Source: Caldifarciminota bacterium | GTDB lineage: Bacteria > Hydrothermota > Hydrothermia > B15-G9 > WFZT01 | DNA length: 11,745 bases | Reading direction: 5' to 3' | Assembly: GCA_026991055.1 (NCBI GenBank) | Contig: JALXCE010000304.1 | Span: 1-11,745, forward strand | In this document: positions 1 through 7,444 of the stretch, in pieces | How positions within the stretch are numbered: position 1 is the stretch's first letter | How the letters are laid out: each line of letters opens with the position of its first letter | Notes under the pieces: generated by a model | The model's database searches: none | What the model was told of the DNA's origin: nothing | What the model saw: only the letters and a program-made list of their open reading frames with translations | Made by a program: the position numbers and the translations under genes

Positions 1-7
1 TATCAGT

Positions 8-12
8 GGAGG
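8..12 (+). promoter_or_regulatory. Shine-Dalgarno GGAGG that fixes the TlpA-like start
   Basis: GGAGG lies 5 nt before the ATG at 18. This favours that ATG over the in-frame GTG codons at 6 and 15. TGATG at 16-20 could also be a stop/start overlap with an upstream gene whose last codons are in the window edge. Confidence 0.6.
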
Positions 13-17
13 CAGTG

Positions 18-506
18 ATGAAGTACTTAATTTTTGCTTTACTTGTAACAGGGTTATATGCAGAGCAGGCAGCTCCTGATTTTACTCTAAAAAGTCTGCA
101 GGGCAAAACCTACACCTTGAGTAAACTTTATAAAACTAAACCAGTTGTCATAGATTTTTGGGCTACGTGGTGCAGGTCTTGCGGGCGCGCGCTAAAAGAA
201 CTCCAGGAATTGTGGCTTTCCTCACCCGATACACTTTTCTATCTGATTTCTATCAACGAGGACAATCCATCCAAGATATCGCGCGTGAAGAGCATGGTGA
301 AATCCCGGGACTGGAAATTTCCCGTACTCCTCGATTCACAGAAAAAGGTTAAGTTGATGTACAAGGTCATGGCTTTACCAACCCTCTATGTCGTGGATAC
401 AACAGGGAAAGTCGTATATTTCAGGGTTGGTTATAAGCCAAAAGAAAAAAACGATGTGAGGGAAGTTCTTGAAAAATGTGGTGTTAAATTTAAAGGAGGC
501 AAGTAG
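18..506 (+). CDS. TlpA/ResA-like periplasmic thioredoxin-fold protein
   Basis: This is a 162-aa secreted thiol-disulfide oxidoreductase, a family that reduces or exchanges disulfides on periplasmic client proteins. Residues 1-15 form a signal peptide (charged K2, hydrophobic core, LYA before E16). The thioredoxin/AhpC-TSA-like domain starts at APDFTL (about 19-24). The active site is WCRSC with C52 and C55, preceded by VVIDFWAT, and the cis-proline loop is ALPTLYVV (P121). An extra cysteine, C154, lies near the C-terminus. I chose the ATG at 18 because GGAGG at 8-12 sits 5 nt upstream and the signal peptide begins there. A GTG at 6 in the same frame would lack its own RBS, and the frame stays open to the window edge. 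The gene leads the visible part of a five-gene operon of CxxC envelope proteins, so those proteins are plausible redox partners (inference). Family call is strong; the exact role (TlpA, ResA or other) is not decided. Confidence 0.9.
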   Translation: MKYLIFALLVTGLYAEQAAPDFTLKSLQGKTYTLSKLYKTKPVVIDFWATWCRSCGRALKELQELWLSSPDTLFYLISINEDNPSKISRVKSMVKSRDWKFPVLLDSQKKVKLMYKVMALPTLYVVDTTGKVVYFRVGYKPKEKNDVREVLEKCGVKFKGGK

Positions 507-509
507 CTT

Positions 510-2303
510 ATGAAAAAGATTGTCGTAATCATACTCGTCATGTTGCTCCCCACAAGTATTTGGGCAGTTCAGAGAAAGGTGCTGGGGGAGCTTATCACTA
601 ATACTGCTTGTCCTGGCTGTGCAAGCGCCAACTACGCACTTGACTCTGTAATGATGCAGTTTCCTGACCAGCTTGTCGTTGTGAGGTATCACGCATGGTG
701 GCCAAGTTCTTCTGACCCTTTCTATGCAGCCAATCCCGATGAGAATTCAGCAAGGATAAATTTTTATGGCGCCGATTATGATCCTCATCTATGGATTGAT
801 GGCACTGTGGATGGAGGTTATCAGCCCAGTCCCTGGCCGATATATATTCAGTCAGAGCTGAATAAACCCACATCCATCAGAATCAATATGCAGGTTCAGT
901 ATGATTCAACCAAAAATACGGGCTTTGTTTACACTCAGATTTCTAACGAATCAGACTCCACTCATAGCAATCTTCGTCTATTCTATGTTATCACCGAGTC
1001 CAATATATACTATCAAGCTCCCAATGGTGAGGACATTCATAATCAGGTAATGAGAGATATGATCCCCAATGCTACCGGTAAAGCGATAGATGTGCCCCCC
1101 AATCAGACAATTTATGATACTGCTGAATTTACCATTGACCCCCGCTGGAATGAAAACAACTGTCAGGTGGTGGTGTTTGTCCAGAACTATGCAACGAAAA
1201 ACGTTTATCAGGCAGAAGCTCAATGGCTGTTCCCGGGGGTGGGGCTCCGTTATCTCAAATATCGTTTATCTGATCAGACGGGTGGTAACAATAATAACGT
1301 AGCACAGCCCGGTGAGACAGTTGATATGTATGTGACACTCCAGAATACTGGAAAAGTAACTTTGACCGGAATTTCGGCCACTCTATCGACAAGTGATCCC
1401 TATCTGACTATCACTTCAGCAAGCACCACTCTCGATACGCTCCCTGTCTTTTCACAGAGCGAGTGCCCAACACCTTTCACCATCCAGGTATCACCCAATA
1501 CACCGGACAATTACATGACGTGGTTACATCTCTCTATGACCGCAAACCAGGATACATTTGTTGATTCCATACCTTTTAAGGTCACAAACCATCCCGGATT
1601 CTTTGACAATGTGGAAAACGGTGTGGGTGAATGGACACACGGAGGAACCAATGATTACTGGCATATAACAACTCGTAAAAGTCACAGCCCCCGTCATAGC
1701 TGGTATTCAAGTGACGATTCCACTCACAGATATGCCAATAATATGAACGCTTATTTAGAGAGCCCCTGGATTGTTATCCCATCTCACGGGTTCTTTCTAT
1801 TTTTCCACTATTACAGTATTGCAGATGGAGATGTGGGACTTGTCGAGATATACCAAGGAAATGATTGGGTAAGATTGAGCGATTTTACTGGATTTCACCC
1901 ATGGGGGGCTGAGAACTTTAGTCTGTCAGATATTGCTGGAATGGTCACTAAATTTAGATTCAGGCTCGTTACGGATTCAAGTTCTGTGAGAGATGGCTGG
2001 TACATAGACGACGTGCTTGTAGGTCCGTATACGGATGTTCAGGAGAGAATCTCACCACGCGTCCAGGGTAAAATTGTGTTAAATGGATTAGTTTCAAACG
2101 TTCTTAAAATGAACGTTTACTCACCCATTAACGGAAGGATGAATTTTGCCATCTTTGATGCGTCAGGGAGGTTGAGGAAGTCCTTTGAGAGAACTGTTAG
2201 GGCTGGCGGCAATAGACTTGAGATAAGGCTGAGTGATCTCGGTGTCGGTGTTTACTTCTTGAGGTCAGGAGATAAAAGTTACAGGTTTGTGGTAGTGAAA
2301 TGA
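510..2303 (+). CDS. Secreted Omp28-like CxxC protein with C-terminal sorting domain
   Basis: This is a 597-aa exported protein. Residues 1-19 are a signal peptide ending SIWA. Residues 20 to about 240 resemble the Omp28-related family, which I read as a thioredoxin-like fold with a CPGC motif (C34, C37) near the N-terminus and conserved blocks SSSDPFYAANPDENSARINFYG and YYQAPNGEDIHNQVMRDMIP. A CARDB-like beta-sandwich follows (about 260-365; NTGKVTLTG). After it comes a jelly-roll/MAM-like domain (about 370-515) ending in the typical DGWYIDDVLVG. Residues 532-597 match a T9SS type A/FlgD-like sorting domain (FAIFDASGR, then LGVGVYFLRSGD). GGAGG at 495-499 lies 10 nt before the ATG, and the previous stop is 3 nt upstream. 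The next gene is a shorter paralog. Likely role: cell-surface or outer-membrane-associated redox-active protein. The family assignment is from motif recall; the catalytic role is inference. Confidence 0.8.
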   Translation: MKKIVVIILVMLLPTSIWAVQRKVLGELITNTACPGCASANYALDSVMMQFPDQLVVVRYHAWWPSSSDPFYAANPDENSARINFYGADYDPHLWIDGTVDGGYQPSPWPIYIQSELNKPTSIRINMQVQYDSTKNTGFVYTQISNESDSTHSNLRLFYVITESNIYYQAPNGEDIHNQVMRDMIPNATGKAIDVPPNQTIYDTAEFTIDPRWNENNCQVVVFVQNYATKNVYQAEAQWLFPGVGLRYLKYRLSDQTGGNNNNVAQPGETVDMYVTLQNTGKVTLTGISATLSTSDPYLTITSASTTLDTLPVFSQSECPTPFTIQVSPNTPDNYMTWLHLSMTANQDTFVDSIPFKVTNHPGFFDNVENGVGEWTHGGTNDYWHITTRKSHSPRHSWYSSDDSTHRYANNMNAYLESPWIVIPSHGFFLFFHYYSIADGDVGLVEIYQGNDWVRLSDFTGFHPWGAENFSLSDIAGMVTKFRFRLVTDSSSVRDGWYIDDVLVGPYTDVQERISPRVQGKIVLNGLVSNVLKMNVYSPINGRMNFAIFDASGRLRKSFERTVRAGGNRLEIRLSDLGVGVYFLRSGDKSYRFVVVK

Positions 2304-3406
2304 GGAGATTAACGTTTGTATTATTGTTAGTGGTTTTAATGGGAGGATGTATAAAGCGGAGCCGCCTGTTTGCTCCGCAAACAGGCGGCTCCGCCCCCGT
2401 TCTCATCGAACTCTTCTCCAACGATGCCTGCGTCCACTGTCCCGAAGCTGAAGAAATTATCGATTCCCTCATGCAGGCTGATTCCAACCTCTACCTTATC
2501 AACTATCACGTAGGAGTTCCCGATGCCAGCGACCCCTTCTATCTCGCAGATTCTGAGGATATCAATGCGAGAATAGTTTACTACTACGGTTCCACCAATC
2601 CAGGTACCCCATATCTCGTGTTCAACGGAGTGGCAAGCTACACGGGAACCTCGGGCGCACCTTCGTGGGGAGCGAAGATTCAGGAATTGCATAACAGGAA
2701 TTACAGAAAAGTTCTTAACCTGAGTGGGGTCTATAACACTGCTACACGCTCTGGAACCCTCTATATCAGTGTTGATACCACCTTTGATGGAGCAAAAATC
2801 AGGGTGGCTATGGTTGAGTCAGGGATTCACTATCAGGCACCCAACGGTGATACGCTTTATAACTATCTCCTCCGTGACATGGTGGGGGGTGCCGAAGGAG
2901 CGAGTGTAGACTCGACCGCTTTTGCATTCGAAATTCCCCATGCTATAAATCCAGACAGTGTCTATTTCGTGGTTTTTCTCCAGGATGACAATACAAAGGA
3001 AGTCGTGGATGTTGCGAAGATAGCTCTCGATGATCTTGCCCCATTAGTTGTGCAACCTGTGGATGTGTACGCTGCTGATTCGATTCTCTCGATCTCTCCA
3101 AGGCTCCAGGTGGCGACAAAAATATACATCCACAACGACCAATCTGTTGACGATACCTTCTACCTCAGTATTGATCGGGATTCTCTCGATTCTATCTGGC
3201 TTGTAAGCCTGTGCGGCGATTATTGCCTGCCATTCCTTCATACCATAGACACAGTTGCAGCAGGCGAGATTGATAGCACTTATCATGTTGAATTTTACCA
3301 TGCAAACCCAACAGACCCATCTGGAGTTGTCTGGATTAAGGTCTGGTCTCTTACGGATTCCACGATAAGAGACTCCTTCAGATTAACAGTGGAGGCAGGA
3401 AAATGA
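2300..3406 (+). CDS. Omp28-like CxxC lipoprotein (paralog of the preceding gene)
   Basis: This is a 368-aa predicted lipoprotein. The leader MRRLTFVLLLVVLMGGC has a lipobox with Cys17 as the lipidated residue. The CxxC pair is C44-V-H-C47 in LIELFSNDACVHCPEA. It aligns by eye with the preceding protein: DASDPFYLADSEDINARIVYYYG and HYQAPNGDTLYNYLLRDMVGGAEG. The C-terminal part (about 250-368) is a beta-rich domain of the CARDB/Omp28 type. Unlike its neighbour it lacks the jelly-roll and sorting domains, so anchoring would be by lipid instead. ATGA overlaps the preceding stop. A perfect 39-bp palindrome (2356-2394) encodes most of the 16 residues between Cys17 and the first conserved strand. 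In the paralog only four residues separate the cleavage site from the same strand. Role: envelope thiol-disulfide or scaffold protein acting with the TlpA-like protein (inference). Confidence 0.8.
   Translation: MRRLTFVLLLVVLMGGCIKRSRLFAPQTGGSAPVLIELFSNDACVHCPEAEEIIDSLMQADSNLYLINYHVGVPDASDPFYLADSEDINARIVYYYGSTNPGTPYLVFNGVASYTGTSGAPSWGAKIQELHNRNYRKVLNLSGVYNTATRSGTLYISVDTTFDGAKIRVAMVESGIHYQAPNGDTLYNYLLRDMVGGAEGASVDSTAFAFEIPHAINPDSVYFVVFLQDDNTKEVVDVAKIALDDLAPLVVQPVDVYAADSILSISPRLQVATKIYIHNDQSVDDTFYLSIDRDSLDSIWLVSLCGDYCLPFLHTIDTVAAGEIDSTYHVEFYHANPTDPSGVVWIKVWSLTDSTIRDSFRLTVEAGK
2356..2394 (+). repeat. Perfect 18-bp inverted repeat inserted in frame in the lipoprotein gene
   Basis: The arms GCGGAGCCGCCTGTTTGC (2356-2373) and GCAAACAGGCGGCTCCGC (2377-2394) are exact reverse complements around a 3-nt TCC loop. 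The total length is 39 nt, exactly 13 codons. The element lies 56 nt into the reading frame, two residues after the lipobox cysteine, and introduces no stop. There is no T-tract after it, so it does not look like an intrinsic terminator. It is far more GC-rich than the surrounding DNA. As mRNA it would form a very stable hairpin near the start of the gene. Confidence 0.85.
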
Positions 3407-4758
3407 ACATTTTTGTAATGGTACTGATGAGTTTAAATTTATCACTTTCCAGTGGAATTGAGACGAGGTTTTATAAATCCGACGGTGTCAGAATCATCGA
3501 AGAAACCGATATCGGTGCCTGGCAGGGGAATTTTTCACTTGGACTCAACTATTCCTATTTCCACCCGGAGACCACCATGGCTTTTCAGGAAAGATTGGGT
3601 GTTCTCAAAGGATATGCGGAAACCCACAATCAGCACGTGTTGCTTAGAGTAGGTTCCTCTTATGTCACCTTTGGGCGCGGATTAATCCTCTACGCAGCAA
3701 AGGATGAAGTCCTGAAGATGGATAGGTTCATAAACGGTCTTTACATGGAGGTAGCTGGCTCTGCTGGCATAGTCAAAGCATTTGGCGGAATTTCAAAGGT
3801 TTATATTGACCATCAGCTTCAGCCAGATTCCACGAGTTTGCTGCTCGGCTCAGATGCACTTTTTAACTTCATGGAGGGCGTGAAAGTGGGTGGAAGCGTA
3901 CTTGAGGCAAGGGCGAAAGACAACACGAAGACTGACTACTATTCACTGAGAACCATCCTTGGGAAAGGCCCCCTTGCCATGTATTTTGAATTTGGAATGA
4001 GGTCTGGTTTTAATAAAATCCTCCAGATGGAAAAGCAGGGCTTCGCGGATTATTTGTCCATTTCCTATTCCCGTGAGAATTTTGGAGCGGTGGCGGAATT
4101 TCGCGATTACTGGCTCTTCGGGAAAGATTATGGCATTCCCCCTACATTGAATAAATCCGGGATTTACCTGAATGAGGCAATGGATGAAAGGGCAGCGGCA
4201 CTAACTTTAAACTTTGCCCCTTCGGACTTCTACACAGCCAATCTCTCACTTTCCCGTCTGTACTCAACGGGTTATTACGGTGTGAAGAGTGATATGAATG
4301 AAATCTTCTGGCAGAACCAATTTCAGGGCGAAACCAGATATGGTGAGATAGATTTAGGCTATCTAAAGCTCACAAATGGCCAGATTGCAATTGGAGTTGG
4401 AAGGAGAGAGGAGATCGAGCCAGAATTTGATTATGGATGGCAGATGGGGACTTACAGCCTCGAGATTTCTTTTAAAAACAGGAAAAGGATAGACGATGGA
4501 AAGCATTACACGGACAGGGATGTGGCTTTTAGTATCGGATTTGGGGAGAATTACGGAGTCATCTTTACTCTCCAGAATAGAGTGGGTGATCTGCGTAACA
4601 GGTGGTCAAACGTTGAGTTTAAGGGGCAGATATTCAATAATTTAAGCCTCGATCTCATTGTAGGTTCGATGAGAGGAGATTTTGTGTGTTCAGGTGGAAT
4701 CTGCAGGTATGAGCCTGAATTTAGCGGAGTGATGCTCAAGGCGACGGTTGTCTTCTAA
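3403..4758 (+). CDS. DUF6029-like outer-membrane beta-barrel protein
   Basis: This 451-aa protein has a short signal peptide (about residues 1-18; MVLMSLNLSLSSG). It has many alternating hydrophobic/polar strands with aromatic girdle residues (NFSLGLNYSYF, TYSLEISF, VAFSIGF) and ends in phenylalanine (LKATVVF), as outer-membrane barrels usually do. The late block FVCSGGICRYEPEFSGV contains a CxxxxC pair and matches my recollection of the conserved C-terminal signature of the DUF6029 family, found mainly in Bacteroidota-like genomes. The ATG overlaps the previous stop by 4 nt (ATGA), with GGAGG 7 nt upstream at 3391-3395, so translational coupling is likely. The molecular function of DUF6029 proteins is not known to me. 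Position beside two Omp28-like proteins suggests a shared outer-membrane complex (inference). The barrel call is firm; the family name is less so. Confidence 0.72.
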   Translation: MNIFVMVLMSLNLSLSSGIETRFYKSDGVRIIEETDIGAWQGNFSLGLNYSYFHPETTMAFQERLGVLKGYAETHNQHVLLRVGSSYVTFGRGLILYAAKDEVLKMDRFINGLYMEVAGSAGIVKAFGGISKVYIDHQLQPDSTSLLLGSDALFNFMEGVKVGGSVLEARAKDNTKTDYYSLRTILGKGPLAMYFEFGMRSGFNKILQMEKQGFADYLSISYSRENFGAVAEFRDYWLFGKDYGIPPTLNKSGIYLNEAMDERAAALTLNFAPSDFYTANLSLSRLYSTGYYGVKSDMNEIFWQNQFQGETRYGEIDLGYLKLTNGQIAIGVGRREEIEPEFDYGWQMGTYSLEISFKNRKRIDDGKHYTDRDVAFSIGFGENYGVIFTLQNRVGDLRNRWSNVEFKGQIFNNLSLDLIVGSMRGDFVCSGGICRYEPEFSGVMLKATVVF

Positions 4759-4759
4759 A

Positions 4760-6373
4760 ATGGAGCTTAAAAGAGAGGAAAAGAAGAGAAAGAGAGCTTT
4801 CTGGATTTCATTTTTTCTACCCGGATTTGGCCAGCTATACCGTGGCAGAATCGGGTCCGGATTGTTTTTCATAGCCATTACATACCCGAGCATTTACTTT
4901 TTTACCAAAGTTTACAAGGGCATGAGCCCCGCATTTATTTCTGTTGTCATCGGGTACCTCACTATCTGGTTTCTAAATCTCCTTGATGCCTATAAGGGTC
5001 CCATTTATCAAAAGCCTCCGTGCAGGCGGGCATGTCCCGCTGATATTGACGTTGCAGGATATATCCAGCTTATCCGGGAGGGCAGATTTGACGATGCCCT
5101 CGAATTGATAGCTAAGAAGGCACCTTTCCCCGGAGTTCTTGGATACCTTTGCCCTGCCCCCTGCGAGAAGGCGTGTTCGAGGAGGCGATATGACGAGCCT
5201 GTCCATATCAAGCATCTCAAGCGGGCTGCATCTACTTACGGGAAGTTAGAATTTATGCCGCCGAAGAATGAAAGAAATGTGAGAGTTGCAGTCGTTGGAG
5301 GCGGGCCTGCAGGCCTCTCTGCTGCCCACTACCTGAGACAGGCAGGATTCCGCGTCACAGTGTATGAAAGGGAGCCCGAGCCTGGTGGGATGATGAGGTA
5401 TGGTGTCCCCGATTACAGGCTGCCGAAACACATTACTAAGAAAGAAGTCCAGAGGTTGATTGATGAGGGAATAGAGTTTAAAACGGGCGGTGAATTGGGT
5501 CGGGATTACACTGTGGATGAGCTTTCTAAAGAGTATGATGTTGTTATCGTGTCTATCGGTGATTATGCAGCAAGAAGACTCGGTGTTGAGGGGGAAGACC
5601 TTGAGGGGGTTTATACAAGTCTGGATTTTCTTTTCCGGGTTAATAAAGGGGAGAAACCAGATGTTGGTGATGAAGTAGTTGTAATCGGCGGTGGAGATGT
5701 CGCTATAGATTCTGCGCGTGTTTCACTGAGAGTTGGAGCAAAGAAGGTTACAATCGTTTCTCTTGAGAAAACAGACCTCAAGTCACCGGAGAGACTCCCT
5801 GCAGATGATAAGGAGATTGAGGAGGCACTTGAGGAGGGGATCGTTTTCCACGGGGAGCTTGGTGTTAGGCAATTGGTTTCAAAGGACGGGAAAATAGAGG
5901 TTCAAACCAAAAGGTGTGTGAGTGTATTTGATGAGAAGGGGAGATTTAATCCTAAATTCGACGAGTCTGTTGAAACACCGGTTTTTCGTGGAGACTCAGT
6001 AATTGTGGCAATTGGCCAGGGTGCTGAGAGGCATCTCCTTGAAAATATTAAGGGTGAAAATGTTTACATCATTCAGGGCGCTCCTCTTGTGGTTGAAGCA
6101 ATTGCAAGGGGAAGAAAACTTGCCGAAAAGATAATAAGGAAATACGATGGGCCTATTAAAAGCTTTATCAACTGGCTCTTTAGCTTTGAATACTATGTAA
6201 AGCCAAAGAAACTTGATAAGAGGCCAGAGATTTATACTCCTGTAAAGATCGAGCAGGAGCATCCAGATAAGAGGAAGAGCTCATTTATCGTTATAGATAA
6301 AGAATTTTCACTGGAAGAAGCAAGAAAAGAGGCATCCCGCTGCCTCCAATGCCCATACCGATATAAGGTATAA
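4760..6373 (+). CDS. Membrane-anchored GltD-like FAD/NAD(P)H/Fe-S oxidoreductase
   Basis: This is a 537-aa fusion. Residues 1-12 are very basic. They are followed by a TM2-like segment (LPGFGQLYRGRIGSG, about 14-34) and two hydrophobic stretches (about 33-50 and 56-76). From about 83 it matches the small-subunit glutamate synthase/DPD domain II-like module, with PCRRACPADIDV (C88, C92) and CPAPCEKAC (C131, C135, C139) as Fe-S ligands. An FAD-binding Rossmann fold VAVVGGGPAG (about 177-186) and an NAD(P)H-binding fold VVVIGGGDVAIDSA (about 306-319) follow. The flavin-site block VIVAIGQGAE is at about 414-423. The protein ends with CLQC (C528, C531). The ATG at 4760 is preferred; an in-frame TTG at 4748 would overlap the previous gene, and neither has a strong SD. 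No gltB-like large subunit is nearby. The likely role is moving electrons from NAD(P)H at the inner membrane; the acceptor is unknown. Confidence 0.82.
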   Translation: MELKREEKKRKRAFWISFFLPGFGQLYRGRIGSGLFFIAITYPSIYFFTKVYKGMSPAFISVVIGYLTIWFLNLLDAYKGPIYQKPPCRRACPADIDVAGYIQLIREGRFDDALELIAKKAPFPGVLGYLCPAPCEKACSRRRYDEPVHIKHLKRAASTYGKLEFMPPKNERNVRVAVVGGGPAGLSAAHYLRQAGFRVTVYEREPEPGGMMRYGVPDYRLPKHITKKEVQRLIDEGIEFKTGGELGRDYTVDELSKEYDVVIVSIGDYAARRLGVEGEDLEGVYTSLDFLFRVNKGEKPDVGDEVVVIGGGDVAIDSARVSLRVGAKKVTIVSLEKTDLKSPERLPADDKEIEEALEEGIVFHGELGVRQLVSKDGKIEVQTKRCVSVFDEKGRFNPKFDESVETPVFRGDSVIVAIGQGAERHLLENIKGENVYIIQGAPLVVEAIARGRKLAEKIIRKYDGPIKSFINWLFSFEYYVKPKKLDKRPEIYTPVKIEQEHPDKRKSSFIVIDKEFSLEEARKEASRCLQCPYRYKV

Positions 6374-6374
6374 G

Positions 6375-6725
6375 TTATCTCACCACCTGAATTATTTTCA
6401 CTTTCTTGACGTTGTAGCACTTAGTGAGATTAGCTTTTGAAGTCCATTTTAAATTTCTGGTCTCTGGATTGATAAAACCGTATTTGAGTTTGCTATACGG
6501 AATGTCTTTTTCAGGGTGATATCCATCATCTCCCACAAATCTGTATCTGGCACTGTCTGGAAGATTTAAGGCCTTTGCGATGAAGATAACAGGGACCATC
6601 CCGTTTGGGGTTGTCTTCATTGTGTCGAGTGCCACAACGTACGTGAGCGAATCGACCTTGACCATGATTTTATTTCCTGCCAGCAGAGGCAAGGTAAATG
6701 CAAGGAACAGTAACAATTTCTTCAT
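6375..6725 (-). CDS. Small secreted protein of unknown function
   Basis: The product is 116 aa and I do not recognise a family with confidence. Residues 1-17 are a clear signal peptide (MKKLLLFLAFTLPLLAG). The mature part of about 99 residues is rich in beta-type patterns and basic toward the end, with one cysteine (C103). The blocks RYRFVGDDGYHPE and LKYGFINPETRNLKW faintly recall short molybdopterin-oxidoreductase-like domains, but no cofactor residue can be assigned, so I would not name it from this. The start lies 2 nt after the thyX stop, with AAGGGATGGGA just upstream as a possible SD, so it is the last gene of the flippase-birA-coaX-thyX operon. Its stop codon is 1 nt from the stop of the convergent oxidoreductase gene. 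Confidence 0.65.
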   Translation of the reverse strand: MKKLLLFLAFTLPLLAGNKIMVKVDSLTYVVALDTMKTTPNGMVPVIFIAKALNLPDSARYRFVGDDGYHPEKDIPYSKLKYGFINPETRNLKWTSKANLTKCYNVKKVKIIQVVR

Positions 6726-6727
6726 TC

Positions 6728-7444
6728 TTATCCCATCCCTTTAAGCTCTTTCCAGATTTTAACGGTTACCGGCACTATAGGGGTTATGAGTTCTAAAAGG
6801 GCCTTTGCATACTGCTGAATTTCCCACTGTGCGTGGGGATGTATTCTGAGCTCGATAAAATGGAGCAGATTGTGGAGGTCAACCGTGCCGTAAAACTGAG
6901 TGTACATGGCCTGGGGCAGGACTGCCCTCGCAAGCTCCCTTGCTACCCCGGCTTTGAGGAGCTCCCTGTACTGCTTTACAGACAGTTTACACGACTCGAT
7001 ATAGGCCTCAACCGTAGGAGTTTCCTTACCTTCATAAACATTAAAGCAATACTCATCAGCCGGTTCCTCAATGGAGGCCTGCTTGTTGGATGGGGATTGT
7101 TTTCTGAACATAGCAGGGACGTAGAATTCTTCCTTTACTTCGGTGTATCGGGAGCTAATTTCGTTGTAACTCCAGGTCCTGTGCCTGTGCCACTGACTAC
7201 GAACAAATAGAGGGCATTTTATGTGAAACTGGAATTGAACGTGCTCAAATGGGGATGTGTGCCGGTTTTTCAAAAGATACCGAATGAGCTTCTCATCCTT
7301 TTCAGACATTTTATCCACCCTTTTGCCAAAGCTTACACGCGCAGCGTTGACAATGGTTGTGTCATCACCCATGTGATCAAGAAGAGCGACAAAGCCTTTA
7401 TCAAGTATTCTTATTGCATTTGGTGGCATATCAAGGTCTTTCAT
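6728..7444 (-). CDS. thyX: Flavin-dependent thymidylate synthase
   Basis: ThyX converts dUMP to dTMP using methylene-tetrahydrofolate and reduced FAD; it replaces ThyA. The 238-aa product carries the complete ThyX signature RHRxxSxNExSxRY as RHRTWSYNEISSRY (residues 87-100). Upstream is the block VNAARVSFGK (32-41), followed by HTSPFEH (62-68). The C-terminal nucleotide/FAD-site region ARELARAVLPQAMYTQFYGTVDLHNLLHFIELR is also typical. The length is normal for the family. The start overlaps the coaX stop by 4 nt (ATGA), with GAGAGGAA just upstream as SD. No thyA or folate gene lies in the window, so whether it is the only thymidylate synthase cannot be judged here. Confidence 0.97.
   Translation of the reverse strand: MKDLDMPPNAIRILDKGFVALLDHMGDDTTIVNAARVSFGKRVDKMSEKDEKLIRYLLKNRHTSPFEHVQFQFHIKCPLFVRSQWHRHRTWSYNEISSRYTEVKEEFYVPAMFRKQSPSNKQASIEEPADEYCFNVYEGKETPTVEAYIESCKLSVKQYRELLKAGVARELARAVLPQAMYTQFYGTVDLHNLLHFIELRIHPHAQWEIQQYAKALLELITPIVPVTVKIWKELKGMG

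Noticed and set aside
375..873. Antisense frames opposite the TlpA-like and first Omp28-like genes
   Set aside because: The composition is that of shadow frames (many His, Ser and Cys), with no SD and no motif. The sense genes have signal peptides and CxxC motifs.
2356..2394. Intrinsic terminator inside the operon
   Set aside because: No T-tract follows the stem on either strand, and the reading frame continues through to a conserved CxxC domain.
2336..2692. 118-codon - strand frame across the lipoprotein gene
   Set aside because: It runs antisense to a well-supported gene, and the palindrome keeps both strands open by chance. No family motif is seen.
3387..3398. A 12-nt string CAGTGGAGGCAG also present at 4-15
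   Set aside because: It is mainly a shared ribosome-binding region and too short to call a repeat.
4748..4759. TTG start for the GltD-like gene
   Set aside because: It would overlap the previous gene and adds only four residues; the ATG at 4760 is simpler, although neither has a clear SD.
6833..7210. 125-codon + strand reading frame opposite thyX
   Set aside because: thyX carries its full signature on the other strand with an operon context. The + frame has no SD or recognisable motif.
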